Below, one piece after another: positions 7,340-16,299 of a stretch of 64,000 nt of DNA; position 1 is the first letter of the stretch, and every line of letters begins with the position of its first letter. Source of the DNA: Micromonospora aurantiaca ATCC 27029 (GTDB lineage Bacteria; Actinomycetota; Actinomycetes; Mycobacteriales; Micromonosporaceae). The stretch is taken from positions 6,281,501 through 6,345,500 of the forward strand of contig NC_014391.1 of NCBI RefSeq assembly GCF_000145235.1. Reading direction: 5' to 3'. The position numbers and the translations under genes are program-made. The notes under the pieces were generated by a model. The model was given only the letters and a program-made list of their open reading frames with translations. It was not told where the DNA came from and did no database searches.

Positions 7340-8851
7340 GTGCCGAACGCGCAGCTCACGATCGATCCGGCGTTCCGGGTCGCGCCGGCGGACCGCCGGA
7401 TCTTCGGTTCCTTCGTCGAGCACATGGGGCGCTGCGTCTACGGCGGGGTGTACGAACCGGGCCACCCCACAGCCGATCGGCGAGGGCTGCGGCGCGACGT
7501 GCTGGACCTGACCCGTGAGCTGGGCGTCTCGGTGGTCCGCTACCCGGGCGGCAACTTCGTCTCCAGCTACCGCTGGGAGGACGGCATCGGCCCGGTCGGT
7601 GACCGCCCGCGCCGGCTCGACCTGGCCTGGAAGACCATCGAGACCAACGAGTTCGGGCTGGACGAGTTCATGACCTGGGCGGCGGAGGCCGGGGTCGAGC
7701 CGATGATGGCTGTCAACCTCGGCACCCGCGGCGTCACCGAGGCGCTCGAACTGCTGGAGTACACCAACCACCCGGGCGGCAGCCAGCTGTCCGACCTGCG
7801 CCGCAAGCACGGCGCCGAGAAGCCGTACGGGGTGCGGCTGTGGTGCCTCGGCAACGAGATGGACGGGCCGTGGCAGGTCGGGCACAAGACCGCCGACGAG
7901 TACGGCCGCCTCGCCGCCGAGACCGCCCGCGCGATGAAGATGATCGACCCCTCGATCAGCCTGGTCGCCTGCGGAAGCTCCAACCGGGGCATGCCCACGT
8001 TCGCCTCGTGGGAGGCGACCGTGCTGGAGCACACCTACGAGCACGTCGACTACATCTCCGCCCACACCTACTACGACCCGTCCGACGGCGACCGGGCCAG
8101 CCTGCTCGCCTCCGCCGTCGACATGGACGCCTTCATCACCGAGGTCGTCGCCACCGCCGACCACGTCGGCGCCAAGCTGCGGCAGAAGCGCAAGCTGAAG
8201 ATCTCGTTCGACGAGTGGAACGTCTGGTACCAGTCCCGCCTCCAGTCCGACCTGGACCGGCGCGGCTGGGTCGAGGCGCCCGCGCTGATCGAGGACGACT
8301 ACACAGCCGTCGACGCGGTGGTGGTGGGCGACCTGCTGATCACCCTGCTCCGGCACGCCGACCGCATCGGCGTGGCCTGCCAGGCGCAGCTCGCGAACGT
8401 GATCGCCCCGATCCGTACCCGCAACGGCGGCCCGGCCTGGCGGCAGAGCATCTTCCACCCGTTCGCGCTGACCGCCCGGTACGCCCGCGGCACCGTGCTG
8501 CGGACCGAGCCCACCGGCCCCACCTACGAGACCTCGCGGTACGGCGACGTGCCCGCGCTGGACACCGTCGCCGTGCACGACGAGGAGACCGGCGAGCTGG
8601 CCGTCTTCGCGGTCAACCGCGGCCCGCAGGACCTCCCGCTCGACCTGGACCTGCGCGGCCTGCCCGGCCTGCGGGCCGAGGCGCACACCACGGTGGCGGC
8701 CGGAACCGACCCGGACGCCACGAACACCGAAGCGGACCCGGAGCGGGTCACGCCCCGGGACCTCACCACACCCACTGTCGACGGCGGCCGGGCCTCCGTG
8801 CTGCTGCCGGCCACCTCCTGGAACCTGCTGCGCTTCGTGCCGGCGCTGTGA
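7340..8851 (+). CDS. alpha-L-arabinofuranosidase, GH51
   Basis: A 503-residue glycoside hydrolase family 51 enzyme that removes terminal alpha-L-arabinofuranosyl residues from arabinoxylan, arabinan or their oligosaccharides. The (beta/alpha)8 core contains RYPGGNFVSSYRWEDGIGP, the acid/base glutamate in CLGNEMDGPW (about residue 172) and the nucleophile glutamate in SFDEWNVWY (about 295). No signal peptide is present, so it acts on imported oligosaccharides in the cytoplasm, which agrees with the ABC importer just downstream. GTG at the given start follows GAGGGAGAGG; a GTG 15 codons upstream in frame has no ribosome site. First gene of a probable four-gene operon under the neighbouring LacI regulator. 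Confidence 0.92.
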   Translation: MPNAQLTIDPAFRVAPADRRIFGSFVEHMGRCVYGGVYEPGHPTADRRGLRRDVLDLTRELGVSVVRYPGGNFVSSYRWEDGIGPVGDRPRRLDLAWKTIETNEFGLDEFMTWAAEAGVEPMMAVNLGTRGVTEALELLEYTNHPGGSQLSDLRRKHGAEKPYGVRLWCLGNEMDGPWQVGHKTADEYGRLAAETARAMKMIDPSISLVACGSSNRGMPTFASWEATVLEHTYEHVDYISAHTYYDPSDGDRASLLASAVDMDAFITEVVATADHVGAKLRQKRKLKISFDEWNVWYQSRLQSDLDRRGWVEAPALIEDDYTAVDAVVVGDLLITLLRHADRIGVACQAQLANVIAPIRTRNGGPAWRQSIFHPFALTARYARGTVLRTEPTGPTYETSRYGDVPALDTVAVHDEETGELAVFAVNRGPQDLPLDLDLRGLPGLRAEAHTTVAAGTDPDATNTEADPERVTPRDLTTPTVDGGRASVLLPATSWNLLRFVPAL

Positions 8852-8888
8852 CCAGCACATACTCCATCCCGTCCCCCAAGGAGTACCC

Positions 8889-10220
8889 ATGATCCAGAAC
8901 AAGATGAGCCGGCGGCGCCTGCTCGGGCTCGGCGTCGGGCTCGGCGCGGCGGCCACGCTGACACTCAGCGGCTGCGGCGGCGGCAGCAGCTCCGACAGCT
9001 CCGGCGCGTCCGGCAACGGCGGCAAGGACTACACCGGCCCGAAAGTCGACCTGAGGCTGTGGAACGGCTTCACCGGCGGCGACGGCGACATCTTCAAGAC
9101 GCTCGTCCAGCAGTTCAACAGCGAGCACAAGAACATCGCGGTCAGCGTGATCACCTATCAGTGGGAGGACTACTACAGCAAGCTCCCCGGCGCGGTCTCC
9201 AGCGGCAACGGCCCGGACATCGCGGTCATGCACATGGACCAGCTCGCCACGTTCGCCGCCCGCGGCGTGATCACCGAACTGGACGACGTGGCGAAGGCGC
9301 TGGAGCTGAGCGAGGGAGACTTCGCCCCGACTGTGTGGAAGGGCGGCCTCTACAACGACAAGCGGTACGGCATCCCGCTGGACATGCACCCGCTGGGCTT
9401 CTACTACAACAAGGCGGTCATGCAGAAGGCCGGCCTGGACCCGGAGAAGCCGCCGGCCACCAGGGACGAGTACACAGCCGCGCTCACCGAGCTGAAGAAG
9501 TCCGGCGTGCAGGGCTTCTGGGTCAGCCCGTTCCAGTTCACCGGCGGCATGACGTACTACAGCCTGCTGCACCAGTGGGGCGGCACCGTCTTCGACGCCG
9601 AGGTGGCGAAGGCGACGTTCAACTCCGACCCGGCTGTCGAGGCGTGCACCTGGCTGGTCGACCTGATCAAGCAGGGCCACTCCCCCGCGAACGTCGGCCA
9701 GGACGCCGACTACCTGGCGTTCAAGAGCGGCAAGAACGCGTTCACCTGGAACGGCATCTGGCAGATCAACGACCTGAAGAAGAGTCCGAACGTGCAGTGG
9801 GGCGTCGCGCCGCTGCCGCAGATCGGCAGCCAGAAGGCCGCCTGGGCGAACTCGCACAACTTCACCATCGTCAAGCAGCGCTCCGCGAACGCCGACAAGA
9901 CCGCCGGGGCGAAGGTGTTCATCAACTGGCTGAGCCAGCACTCGCTGGACTGGGCCAAGGGCGGCCAGGTGCCGGCCCGCAAGGCGGTCCGCGAGAGCAG
10001 CGAGTTCACCGCGCTCACCGAGGTCAACGCGCTCGCCCCGGAACTGGAGTACGCCGCGTTCCCGCCCGCCGCGCCCGGCCTTGGCGAGGTCATCCTGACC
10101 TTCTACAGCGCCTTCAACGAGGCGGCGCTGGGCAAGAAGTCGCCGAAGCAGGCGCTCGACGACGGCGTGGCCAAGGCGAACAAGCAGCTGGAGGACAACC
10201 GCAAGAAGTACGGGAACTGA
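8889..10220 (+). CDS. sugar ABC transporter substrate-binding lipoprotein
   Basis: A 443-residue family-1 extracellular solute-binding protein. The N-terminus has a twin-arginine-like SRRRLLGLG followed by a hydrophobic stretch and lipobox LSGC, then a Gly/Ser linker, so it is exported (probably by Tat) and lipid-anchored outside the membrane. Typical SBP features include LRLWNGFTGGDG at the mature N-terminus, GPDIAVMHMDQ, GIPLDMHPLGFYYNK and the WANSHNFTI segment of the C-lobe. It starts 37 bases after the GH51 stop with AAGGAGTACCC upstream. It should deliver arabinose-containing oligosaccharides to the two permeases that follow; the ATPase subunit is not encoded here and is presumably a shared MsiK-type protein. 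Confidence 0.9.
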   Translation: MIQNKMSRRRLLGLGVGLGAAATLTLSGCGGGSSSDSSGASGNGGKDYTGPKVDLRLWNGFTGGDGDIFKTLVQQFNSEHKNIAVSVITYQWEDYYSKLPGAVSSGNGPDIAVMHMDQLATFAARGVITELDDVAKALELSEGDFAPTVWKGGLYNDKRYGIPLDMHPLGFYYNKAVMQKAGLDPEKPPATRDEYTAALTELKKSGVQGFWVSPFQFTGGMTYYSLLHQWGGTVFDAEVAKATFNSDPAVEACTWLVDLIKQGHSPANVGQDADYLAFKSGKNAFTWNGIWQINDLKKSPNVQWGVAPLPQIGSQKAAWANSHNFTIVKQRSANADKTAGAKVFINWLSQHSLDWAKGGQVPARKAVRESSEFTALTEVNALAPELEYAAFPPAAPGLGEVILTFYSAFNEAALGKKSPKQALDDGVAKANKQLEDNRKKYGN

Positions 10221-10226
10221 TCCGCC

Positions 10227-11189
10227 GTGGCGGACGTGATCGAGGTCGGGGCGGCGCGTGACGGCGCGCCGCCCCCGGCGGCACGCACCCGCCGCCGGGG
10301 CGCGACGGAACGCGGCAACCGGACGACGCCGTACCTCTTCCTCGCGCCGTACCTGATCCTGTTCGGCGTCTTCGGCCTGGCGCCGATCCTGTTCGGGGTC
10401 TGGATCAGCCTGCACCAGTGGGATCTGCAACTGCCCAACCGGCCGTTCGTCGGGCTCGGCAACTACCGGGACCTGTTCTCCAGCGACTCGGCGATCTACG
10501 GGGACTGGTGGTCGAGCGTCCGGGCGACAGGGATCTTCACGCTGTTCTCCGTACCGCTGCTCGTGGTCGTCCCGCTCGGGCTGGCGCTGCTGCTCAACCG
10601 CTCGTTCCCCGGCCGGACGTTCTTCCGGGCCGCGTTCTTCGCGCCGTACGTGCTGGGCGTGGCGGTGATCGGCCTGCTCTGGCGGTTCCTGCTCGACGCC
10701 AACCTGGGCCTGGTCAACCGGCTGCTCGGCGTGCTCGGGCTCCCCTCGGACACGCCGTGGGTGACCGACGTGCCGTGGGCCTGGGTGTCACTCGTCGGCG
10801 TGACCGTGTGGTGGACGTGCGGCTTCAACGCAGTGATCTACCTGGCCGGTCTCCAGGACATCCCGGCCGAGCTGTACGAGGCGGCCAAGGTGGACGGCGC
10901 GGGCGCGTGGGACCGGTTCCGCCACGTCACGATCCCCGGCCTGCGGCCGGTGATGCTGTTCGTCTTCACCACCACGATCCTCGCCTCGGCGAACGTGTTC
11001 GGGCAGGCGTTCCTGATCACCCAGGGCGCGCCCGGCGAACAGACCCGGACCGTGGTCTGGCGGATCGTCGACGAAGGGCTGCGGGACTACGACGCCGGGC
11101 GGGCCGCCGCGATGAGCGTGTTCTTCGCGCTGATGCTCGCAGTGGTGAGCGTCGTCAACTTCCGGCTGTTCCGCTACCGGGAAGACTGA
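10227..11189 (+). CDS. sugar ABC transporter permease (MalF/UgpA type)
   Basis: A 320-residue inner-membrane permease with six predicted membrane segments. The first follows a charged, proline/arginine-rich N-terminus of about 30 residues (LFLAPYLILFGVFGLAPILF). The EAA loop that contacts the ATPase is visible as ELYEAAKVDGAGAWDRFRHV, near residue 215. It starts with GTG six bases after the binding-protein stop, so translation is likely coupled. It forms a heterodimer with the next gene product. Confidence 0.9.
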   Translation: MADVIEVGAARDGAPPPAARTRRRGATERGNRTTPYLFLAPYLILFGVFGLAPILFGVWISLHQWDLQLPNRPFVGLGNYRDLFSSDSAIYGDWWSSVRATGIFTLFSVPLLVVVPLGLALLLNRSFPGRTFFRAAFFAPYVLGVAVIGLLWRFLLDANLGLVNRLLGVLGLPSDTPWVTDVPWAWVSLVGVTVWWTCGFNAVIYLAGLQDIPAELYEAAKVDGAGAWDRFRHVTIPGLRPVMLFVFTTTILASANVFGQAFLITQGAPGEQTRTVVWRIVDEGLRDYDAGRAAAMSVFFALMLAVVSVVNFRLFRYRED

Positions 11190-11198
11190 GGGGACGAC

Positions 11199-12023
11199 AT
11201 GAGGAACATGCGCGCGGTGGCGCGGTACGGCGTACTGCTGCTGATCACCGCGATCTTCGTGACCCCGCTGGTCTGGATGCTGCTGACCTCGGTGAAGACG
11301 TACGACGACGCGCAGCGGGTGCCGCCCGGCTGGCTGCCGAACCCGTTCTCCAGCTACGGCTACCAGCAGATCGTCGACAACGCGGCGAACCCGGTGCTGC
11401 GCTGGTTCGTCAACAGCATGCTGGCGGCCACCCTGCACACGCTGCTGGTGCTGGTGACCGCGTCGATGGCCGCGTACGCGCTGGCCCGGATGCGGTTCCG
11501 CGGCCGCAAGGTGCTGTTCGCGCTGATCGTGGGCACGCTGTTCCTGCCGCCCACCTCGCTGATCATCCCGAACTTCATCATCGCCGAGCGGCTGAACTGG
11601 ATCGACACGCTCACAGTGGTGATCGTGCCGGGTGCGGCGAGCGCGTTCGGGGTGTTCTTCCTGCGCCAGTTCTTCCTGTCCATCCCGGCCGAGCTGGAGG
11701 AGGCGGCAGTGCTGGACGGCGCGAACCACTGGCAGGTCTTCCGCCGGGTGCTGCTGCCGCTGTCGAAGCCGGCCCTGGCGACGCTGGCGGTGCTGTCGTT
11801 CCTGACCAACTGGAACGACTTCCTCTGGCCGGTGTACGTGCTGTTCAGCCCGGAACGGCTGACGCTGCCGGCGGGCCTGGGCCTGCTCCAGGGCGCGTAC
11901 GTGACCGACTATCCGGTCATCATGGCGGGCGCGGTGCTGGCGAGCGTACCGGTGCTGATCCTGTTCGTGTTCGCCCAGCGGCACGTCATCCAGGGCGTGT
12001 CCCGCAGCGGCCTGAAGGGGTGA
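11199..12023 (+). CDS. sugar ABC transporter permease (MalG/UgpE type)
   Basis: A 274-residue permease of the MalG class with six membrane segments; N-terminal YGVLLLITAIFVTPLVWML and the EAA loop ELEEAAVLDGANHWQVFRRV at about residues 165-185. ATG with GAGGGGACGAC upstream, nine bases after the preceding stop. Last gene of the arabinofuranosidase-importer operon; a pair of hairpins with GGGCCCC arms follows directly, before a convergent permease gene. Confidence 0.9.
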   Translation: MRNMRAVARYGVLLLITAIFVTPLVWMLLTSVKTYDDAQRVPPGWLPNPFSSYGYQQIVDNAANPVLRWFVNSMLAATLHTLLVLVTASMAAYALARMRFRGRKVLFALIVGTLFLPPTSLIIPNFIIAERLNWIDTLTVVIVPGAASAFGVFFLRQFFLSIPAELEEAAVLDGANHWQVFRRVLLPLSKPALATLAVLSFLTNWNDFLWPVYVLFSPERLTLPAGLGLLQGAYVTDYPVIMAGAVLASVPVLILFVFAQRHVIQGVSRSGLKG

Positions 12024-12026
12024 GGT

Positions 12027-12106
12027 AAGGAAGGGCCCCTTCTTAACGCCTCCGGTAGCAGAAGGGCCCCTTCTTAACGCCAGGCGTTAAGAAGGGGCCC
12101 TTCCTT
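12027..12106. terminator. double GGGCCCC hairpin between convergent genes
   Basis: Three copies of a 20-base unit: AAGGGCCCCTTCTTAACGCC at 12031-12050, again at 12062-12081, then its inverse AGGCGTTAAGAAGGGGCCC ending in TTCCTT. The second and third pair over about 21 bases with almost no loop, and each unit holds its own short AAGGGCCCCTT palindrome. Lying between convergent genes it fits a bidirectional terminator. A closely related element sits at 61656-61735, again between convergent genes. Confidence 0.75.
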
Positions 12107-12119
12107 CGGGGGGCCCGCC

Positions 12120-13613
12120 TCAGGGGGTGGGGGCGGGCTCGGGGGTGTCCGAGTGCTCGCGACGGGCGAGCCGGTTCTTGCGGTGGCCGTACCCGAAGTA
12201 GATGACCGCGCCGAGCAGCATCCAGGCGAGGAACCGCAGCCAGGTCTCCACCGACAGGTTCAGGCTCAGGTAGAGGCAGGCCACTGCGGTGACGATCGGC
12301 AGCACCGGCGAGAACGGCACCTTGAACGGCCGCTCCAGGTCGGGGCGGCGCCTGCGCAGGATCGGCACCGCGATCGCGACCAGCGTGAACGCGCAGAGCG
12401 CGCCGATGCTGACCAGGTCGGCCAGCGCGGACAGCGGCAGGAAACCGGCGAGCAGCGCCACCGCGACGGTCATGATCCCGGCGATCCGGTACGGGGTGCC
12501 CCAGCGCGGGTGCACCTTGGCGATGGCGGGTGGGATGAGCCCGTCGCGGGCGATGGCGAAGCCGATCCGGCCCATCGCCACCAGGTCGACCAGGATCACG
12601 CTGGTGAGCCCGGCGACGGCGGCGATGGAGACGAGCACCGCGGCCCAGCCGGCGCCGACCGCCCGGAACGCGGACGCGATGGGCGCGCCCTCGTCGATCT
12701 CGGTGTACTTGACCATGCCGACAACGACGAGCGAGACGCCGATGTAGAGCACCGTGGAGATGAGCAGCGTGCCGAGCAGACCCAGCGGCAGGTCCCGCTT
12801 GGGCTTGCGGGTCTCCTCACCCAGGTTCGCCACGGCCTCGAACCCGGTGTACGCGAAGAACACCACTGCGGCGGCGGTGAGCACCCCGGCGAAGCCGAAG
12901 ACGGACGGCTCCAACCCGAAGATCGCCTGGGTGACCGGCTGCTTGACGCCGTCGTCCCCGGCCCCGGCCGGCTCGGCGGACGGGATGAACGGGCTGAGGT
13001 TGGCCGCCTTGACGAAGAACAGCCCGGCGATGATGACGAAGGCACAGATCGCCACCTTGACCAGCACGAGCAGGTTGGTGACCCGGGCCGACTCGCGGAT
13101 GCCGACGACGGCGACCACACCGAGCACCAGCACGATGCCGATCGCGCCGAGGTTGACGACGCTGCCCTCCTCGGCGAACCAGGCGCTGGGCAGGCCGAAC
13201 AGGTCGGCGAGGTAGCCGGACCAGCCACGGGCGACCACCGCCGCGCCGAGCGCGAACTCCAGCAGCAGGTCCCAGCCGATGATCCAGGCGACGATCTCGC
13301 CCATCGTCGCGTACGCGTAGGTGTAGGCGCTGCCGGCGGTCGGCACGCTGCTGGCGAGTTCGGCGTAGCAGAGCGCGGCGAGCAGCGCGACCAGGCCGGC
13401 GATGCCGAACGAGATCACCACACCCGGCCCGGCGCTGTTGCGCGCCTCGACACCGGTGAGCGTGAAGATGCCGGTGCCGATCACGATGCCGATGCCGAAG
13501 CCCATCAGGTCGACCGCGCCGAGCCGGCGCCGCAGGCCCGGTTTGCCGTCCTCGCCGTCGGCGTCGCCCTGGGCGAGCACGTCGCCGATCGGCTTGGTCC
13601 GCAGGACCGACAT
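12120..13613 (-). CDS. APC-superfamily amino acid permease
   Basis: A 497-residue integral membrane protein of the cationic/basic amino acid transporter (CAT-like) branch, with 12 to 14 hydrophobic segments. The conserved first helix carries GIGIVIGTGIFTLTG, and the consensus AGPGVVISFGIAGLVALLAALCYAELASSVP follows as helix 2. A helix FFAYTGFEAVANLGEE near the middle is typical of TM6-7 in this group. The ATG has an excellent GGGGGAGGTGATC. It is divergent from the glycosidase-like gene and convergent with the sugar operon. Expected role is proton-coupled amino acid uptake; the substrate cannot be read from the sequence. Confidence 0.88.
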   Translation of the reverse strand: MSVLRTKPIGDVLAQGDADGEDGKPGLRRRLGAVDLMGFGIGIVIGTGIFTLTGVEARNSAGPGVVISFGIAGLVALLAALCYAELASSVPTAGSAYTYAYATMGEIVAWIIGWDLLLEFALGAAVVARGWSGYLADLFGLPSAWFAEEGSVVNLGAIGIVLVLGVVAVVGIRESARVTNLLVLVKVAICAFVIIAGLFFVKAANLSPFIPSAEPAGAGDDGVKQPVTQAIFGLEPSVFGFAGVLTAAAVVFFAYTGFEAVANLGEETRKPKRDLPLGLLGTLLISTVLYIGVSLVVVGMVKYTEIDEGAPIASAFRAVGAGWAAVLVSIAAVAGLTSVILVDLVAMGRIGFAIARDGLIPPAIAKVHPRWGTPYRIAGIMTVAVALLAGFLPLSALADLVSIGALCAFTLVAIAVPILRRRRPDLERPFKVPFSPVLPIVTAVACLYLSLNLSVETWLRFLAWMLLGAVIYFGYGHRKNRLARREHSDTPEPAPTP

Positions 13614-13887
13614 CTGATCACCTCCCCCGCCGTGCGGCCGCCACGGTGGCGGTCCGTGACCGGGCAAGCTACCCAGCCGTTTTGCGCTCCAATCCCGCAC
13701 GGTGTGTCTCGGAATCGTCACGATCCGGCCGATCGGACGACCCCGGACATCGATCGGCCCTCAGGGTCTTGCGCCGGGCACGGATAGATGAAAGTTTTCT
13801 ACCGGAGGCATGGGTATCGCGGCGAATCTTGCCGTGACGCCCCGCCGCCGACCGTCCCCCCCGGACCCGACGAAGGGACCGCACCGC
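13614..13887. promoter_or_regulatory. divergent promoter region with GAAAGTTTTC motif
   Basis: Non-coding region of 274 bases between the divergent permease and glycosidase-like genes. It contains the near-palindromic GAAAGTTTTC (13790-13799), about 90 bases upstream of the glycosidase-like start; short GAAA/TTTC inverted sites are typical operator cores for glycoside-hydrolase regulators in actinomycetes. I cannot name the regulator. Confidence 0.35.
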
Positions 13888-15555
13888 ATGAAGGCAACTC
13901 GGCTCGGAGCCGCCGCGCTGGCCGCGGCGCTGCTCGGCACGCTGGTCGCCGGCACACCGGCGCAGGCCGCCCCCGGCGACAACACAGGCACCGCCACTTC
14001 CCCCTCCACCGACTGCGTCACCGACCCGGCCACCCCCAAGCGCCAGTTCCGGGCCATGTGGATCGCCTCGGTGACGAACATCGACTGGCCCAGCAAGGGT
14101 TCCTGGACCGCGCCGGACCAGGTGGCCAAGCAGAAGGCCGAATACCTGGCCTGGCTCGACCTGGCCCAGAAGCTCAACCACAACGCCGTCGTGGTCCAGG
14201 TCCGCCCGACCGCGGACGCGTTCTGGCCCTCGCCGTACGAGCCGTGGTCGGAGTACCTGACCGGCGTACGCGGCAAGAACCCCGGCTGGGATCCGCTGGA
14301 CTTCCTGGTCGCCGAGTCGCACAAGCGCAACCTGGAGTTCCACGCCTGGTTCAACCCGTACCGCGTCTCCATGCCCGCGCCCGGCGGCGCCGGCGCCGAC
14401 CTGTCGCAACTGGCCCCGGACAGCCCGGCCCGCCAGCACCCCGACTGGGTCTTCGCCTACCCGCCGGCCGGCGTCGCCGGCAGCCGGCTCTACTACAACC
14501 CCGGCGTCCCCGAGGTCCGCGAGTTCGTCCAGACCGCGATGATGGACGCGGTCAAGCGGTACGACATCGACGGCGTGCACTTCGACGACTACTTCTACCC
14601 GTACCCGAGCGGCACCCACCAGGTGCCCGACGACGCCACGTTCGCGGCGTACAACAGGGGCTTCACCGACAAGGCCGACTGGCGGCGGGACAACATCAAC
14701 CTGCTGATCCAGGAGATGAACGCCAAGATCAAGGCGGTCAAGCCGTACGTGAAGTTCGGCGTCAGCCCGTTCGGCATCTGGCGCAACGCGTCGGCCGACC
14801 CGAACGGCTCGGACACCACCGGCTCGCAGTCGTACGACATCATCTCCGCCGACTCCCGCAAGTGGGTCAAGGAGGAGTGGATCGACTACATCGTGCCGCA
14901 GCTCTACTGGTACATCGGCCAGTACCCGGCCGCCGACTACGCCCGGCTGGTGCCGTGGTGGGCCGAGCAGGTGCGCGGCACGCGGGTGCAGCTCTACATC
15001 GGCCAGGCCGACTACAAGAGCGGTGACCCGGCGTACGGGTCGTTCTGGATGAACCCGCAGGAGCTGTCGAACCACCTGACGCTCAACCGGTCGTACCCGG
15101 AGGTGCTCGGCAACGTGCACTTCTCCGCGGTGCAGGTGCGGGCGAACCGGCTCGGCGCCACCGACATCTACGCCGCCGAGCACTACTCCCGCCCGGCGCT
15201 GGTGCCCACCATGACGCACCTGCCGCGCAAGCCGCTGCTGTTCCCGGTGGTCACCAAGGCCCAGCGGGAGGCGGACGGGGTACGCCTGAGCTGGCGTCAG
15301 CCGGCCGACGGCATGGGCCCGCTCGGCACCGCCGCGTCGTACGCGATCTACCGGTTCGACGGGCACGGCCTGGCCGGGCGCTGCGACTTCGCCGACGCCT
15401 CCCACCTGGTCGGCACCGTCCGGGCCACGGACGGCGCGGTGCAGTCCTGGGTGGACACGACGGCGGCCGACGGCGCCCGGTACACGTACTACGTGACCGC
15501 GCTGGACCGGCTGGCGAACGAGAGCCCGGCGAGCCCGCCGCGCTTCGTGCGCTGA
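13888..15555 (+). CDS. secreted glycoside hydrolase-like protein (GHL10 / DUF187)
   Basis: A 555-residue secreted protein of the glycosyl-hydrolase-like 10 family. The N-terminal 27 residues form a Sec signal ending AGTPAQA. The TIM-barrel core starts RAMWIASVTNIDWPS, with VVVQVRPTADAFWPS, WDPLDFLVAESHKRNLEFHAWFNPYR and FDDYFYPYP, all typical of the family. A fibronectin-III-like C-terminal module starts near residue 455 (GVRLSWRQPADG...). The family member from E. coli (DigH/YddW) is a peptidoglycan-glycan hydrolase acting at denuded strands, so a role in wall turnover is plausible. ATG after GAAGGGACC; an upstream in-frame start would add 26 non-signal residues. Confidence 0.85.
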   Translation: MKATRLGAAALAAALLGTLVAGTPAQAAPGDNTGTATSPSTDCVTDPATPKRQFRAMWIASVTNIDWPSKGSWTAPDQVAKQKAEYLAWLDLAQKLNHNAVVVQVRPTADAFWPSPYEPWSEYLTGVRGKNPGWDPLDFLVAESHKRNLEFHAWFNPYRVSMPAPGGAGADLSQLAPDSPARQHPDWVFAYPPAGVAGSRLYYNPGVPEVREFVQTAMMDAVKRYDIDGVHFDDYFYPYPSGTHQVPDDATFAAYNRGFTDKADWRRDNINLLIQEMNAKIKAVKPYVKFGVSPFGIWRNASADPNGSDTTGSQSYDIISADSRKWVKEEWIDYIVPQLYWYIGQYPAADYARLVPWWAEQVRGTRVQLYIGQADYKSGDPAYGSFWMNPQELSNHLTLNRSYPEVLGNVHFSAVQVRANRLGATDIYAAEHYSRPALVPTMTHLPRKPLLFPVVTKAQREADGVRLSWRQPADGMGPLGTAASYAIYRFDGHGLAGRCDFADASHLVGTVRATDGAVQSWVDTTAADGARYTYYVTALDRLANESPASPPRFVR

Positions 15556-15562
15556 CCCCCGT

Positions 15563-15602
15563 CGAATGCCCCCGGGCCGCCTCGCCGGCCCGGGGGCATT
15601 CG
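15563..15602. terminator. rho-independent-type terminator hairpin
   Basis: Perfect inverted repeat with 17-base arms (CGAATGCCCCCGGGCCG and its complement) and a six-base loop, 8 bases after the preceding stop codon. It is a G/C hairpin followed only by a short T run, as usual in high-GC actinomycetes. Confidence 0.8.
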
Positions 15603-15714
15603 TCTGTTTGGGCGGATGTCAGCGAGCCGTTCCCCGGAGCATCGCCCCAGGTCATCCACTTGATCGACACTTGTCGACATCCGGAGATCCCGGCCACCAC
15701 CCGCGGAGGTTCCC

Positions 15715-16254
15715 GTGTCCCGTCGCCTCGCCACCATCCTCGCCGCCGGAACACTCGCCCTGCTCACCATGCTCGGCCTGGCCACGCCGGCCGCCGCCGC
15801 GGTGAGCACCCAGCAGAAGCTGTCCGTCCTGACCAGCTGGACGCAGACCAGCGCGTCCAGCTACAACGCCTGGAACAGCGCCCGGCAGAACCGGGCACCC
15901 TGGACGGAGTACGGCTTCGACTGGTCCACCGACTACTGCTCGTCCAGCCCGGACAACCCGATCGGGTTCAACTTCAAGCTCTCCTGCTACCGGCACGACT
16001 TCGGCTACCGCAACCACAAGGCGATGGGCGTCTTCTCGTCCAGCAAGTCCCGCCTGGACAGCGCCTTCTACGCCGACCTGAAGCGGGTCTGCGCCACGTA
16101 CAACGCGGTGGTCCGGCCCGCCTGCTACAGCCTCGCCTGGACGTACTACCAGGCGGTGAGCGTCTTCGGCTCGGTCGCCGCCGTGTCGCAGGCCGACCTC
16201 GACCGCGCCGCCCGGATGAAGGCCGACGCCCAGCGCCGCGCCGCGACCGCCTGA
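15715..16254 (+). CDS. secreted prokaryotic phospholipase A2
   Basis: A 179-residue secreted enzyme of the prokaryotic phospholipase A2 family, which releases the sn-2 fatty acid from phospholipids in the presence of calcium. The first 27 residues are a Sec signal (SRRLATILAAGTLALLTMLG then ATPAAAA). The catalytic block is SCYRHDFGYRN (His-Asp pair, near residues 100-110), preceded by the conserved FDWSTDYCSSSPDNPIGFNF. Cysteines are positioned for two disulfides. The GTG start follows GGAGGTTCCC. It is the size of streptomycete PLA2. It is convergent with the cyclase-ATPase gene. Confidence 0.88.
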   Translation: MSRRLATILAAGTLALLTMLGLATPAAAAVSTQQKLSVLTSWTQTSASSYNAWNSARQNRAPWTEYGFDWSTDYCSSSPDNPIGFNFKLSCYRHDFGYRNHKAMGVFSSSKSRLDSAFYADLKRVCATYNAVVRPACYSLAWTYYQAVSVFGSVAAVSQADLDRAARMKADAQRRAATA

Positions 16255-16264
16255 CGTACCGCGC

Positions 16265-16292
16265 GGGGAGTCCGCCACCCGGCGGGCTCCCT
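16265..16292. terminator. short hairpin between convergent genes
   Basis: GGGGAGTCCGCC pairs with GGCGGGCTCCCT over a four-base loop, ten of twelve positions. It lies just after the phospholipase stop and before the convergent cyclase stop. Confidence 0.55.
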
Positions 16293-16299
16293 GTCCGGC

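Noticed and set aside
7190..9025. Upstream extension of the LacI reading frame to 944 residues
   Set aside because: It runs antisense through the GH51 gene; the LacI helix-turn-helix begins at the chosen GTG with a strong ribosome site.
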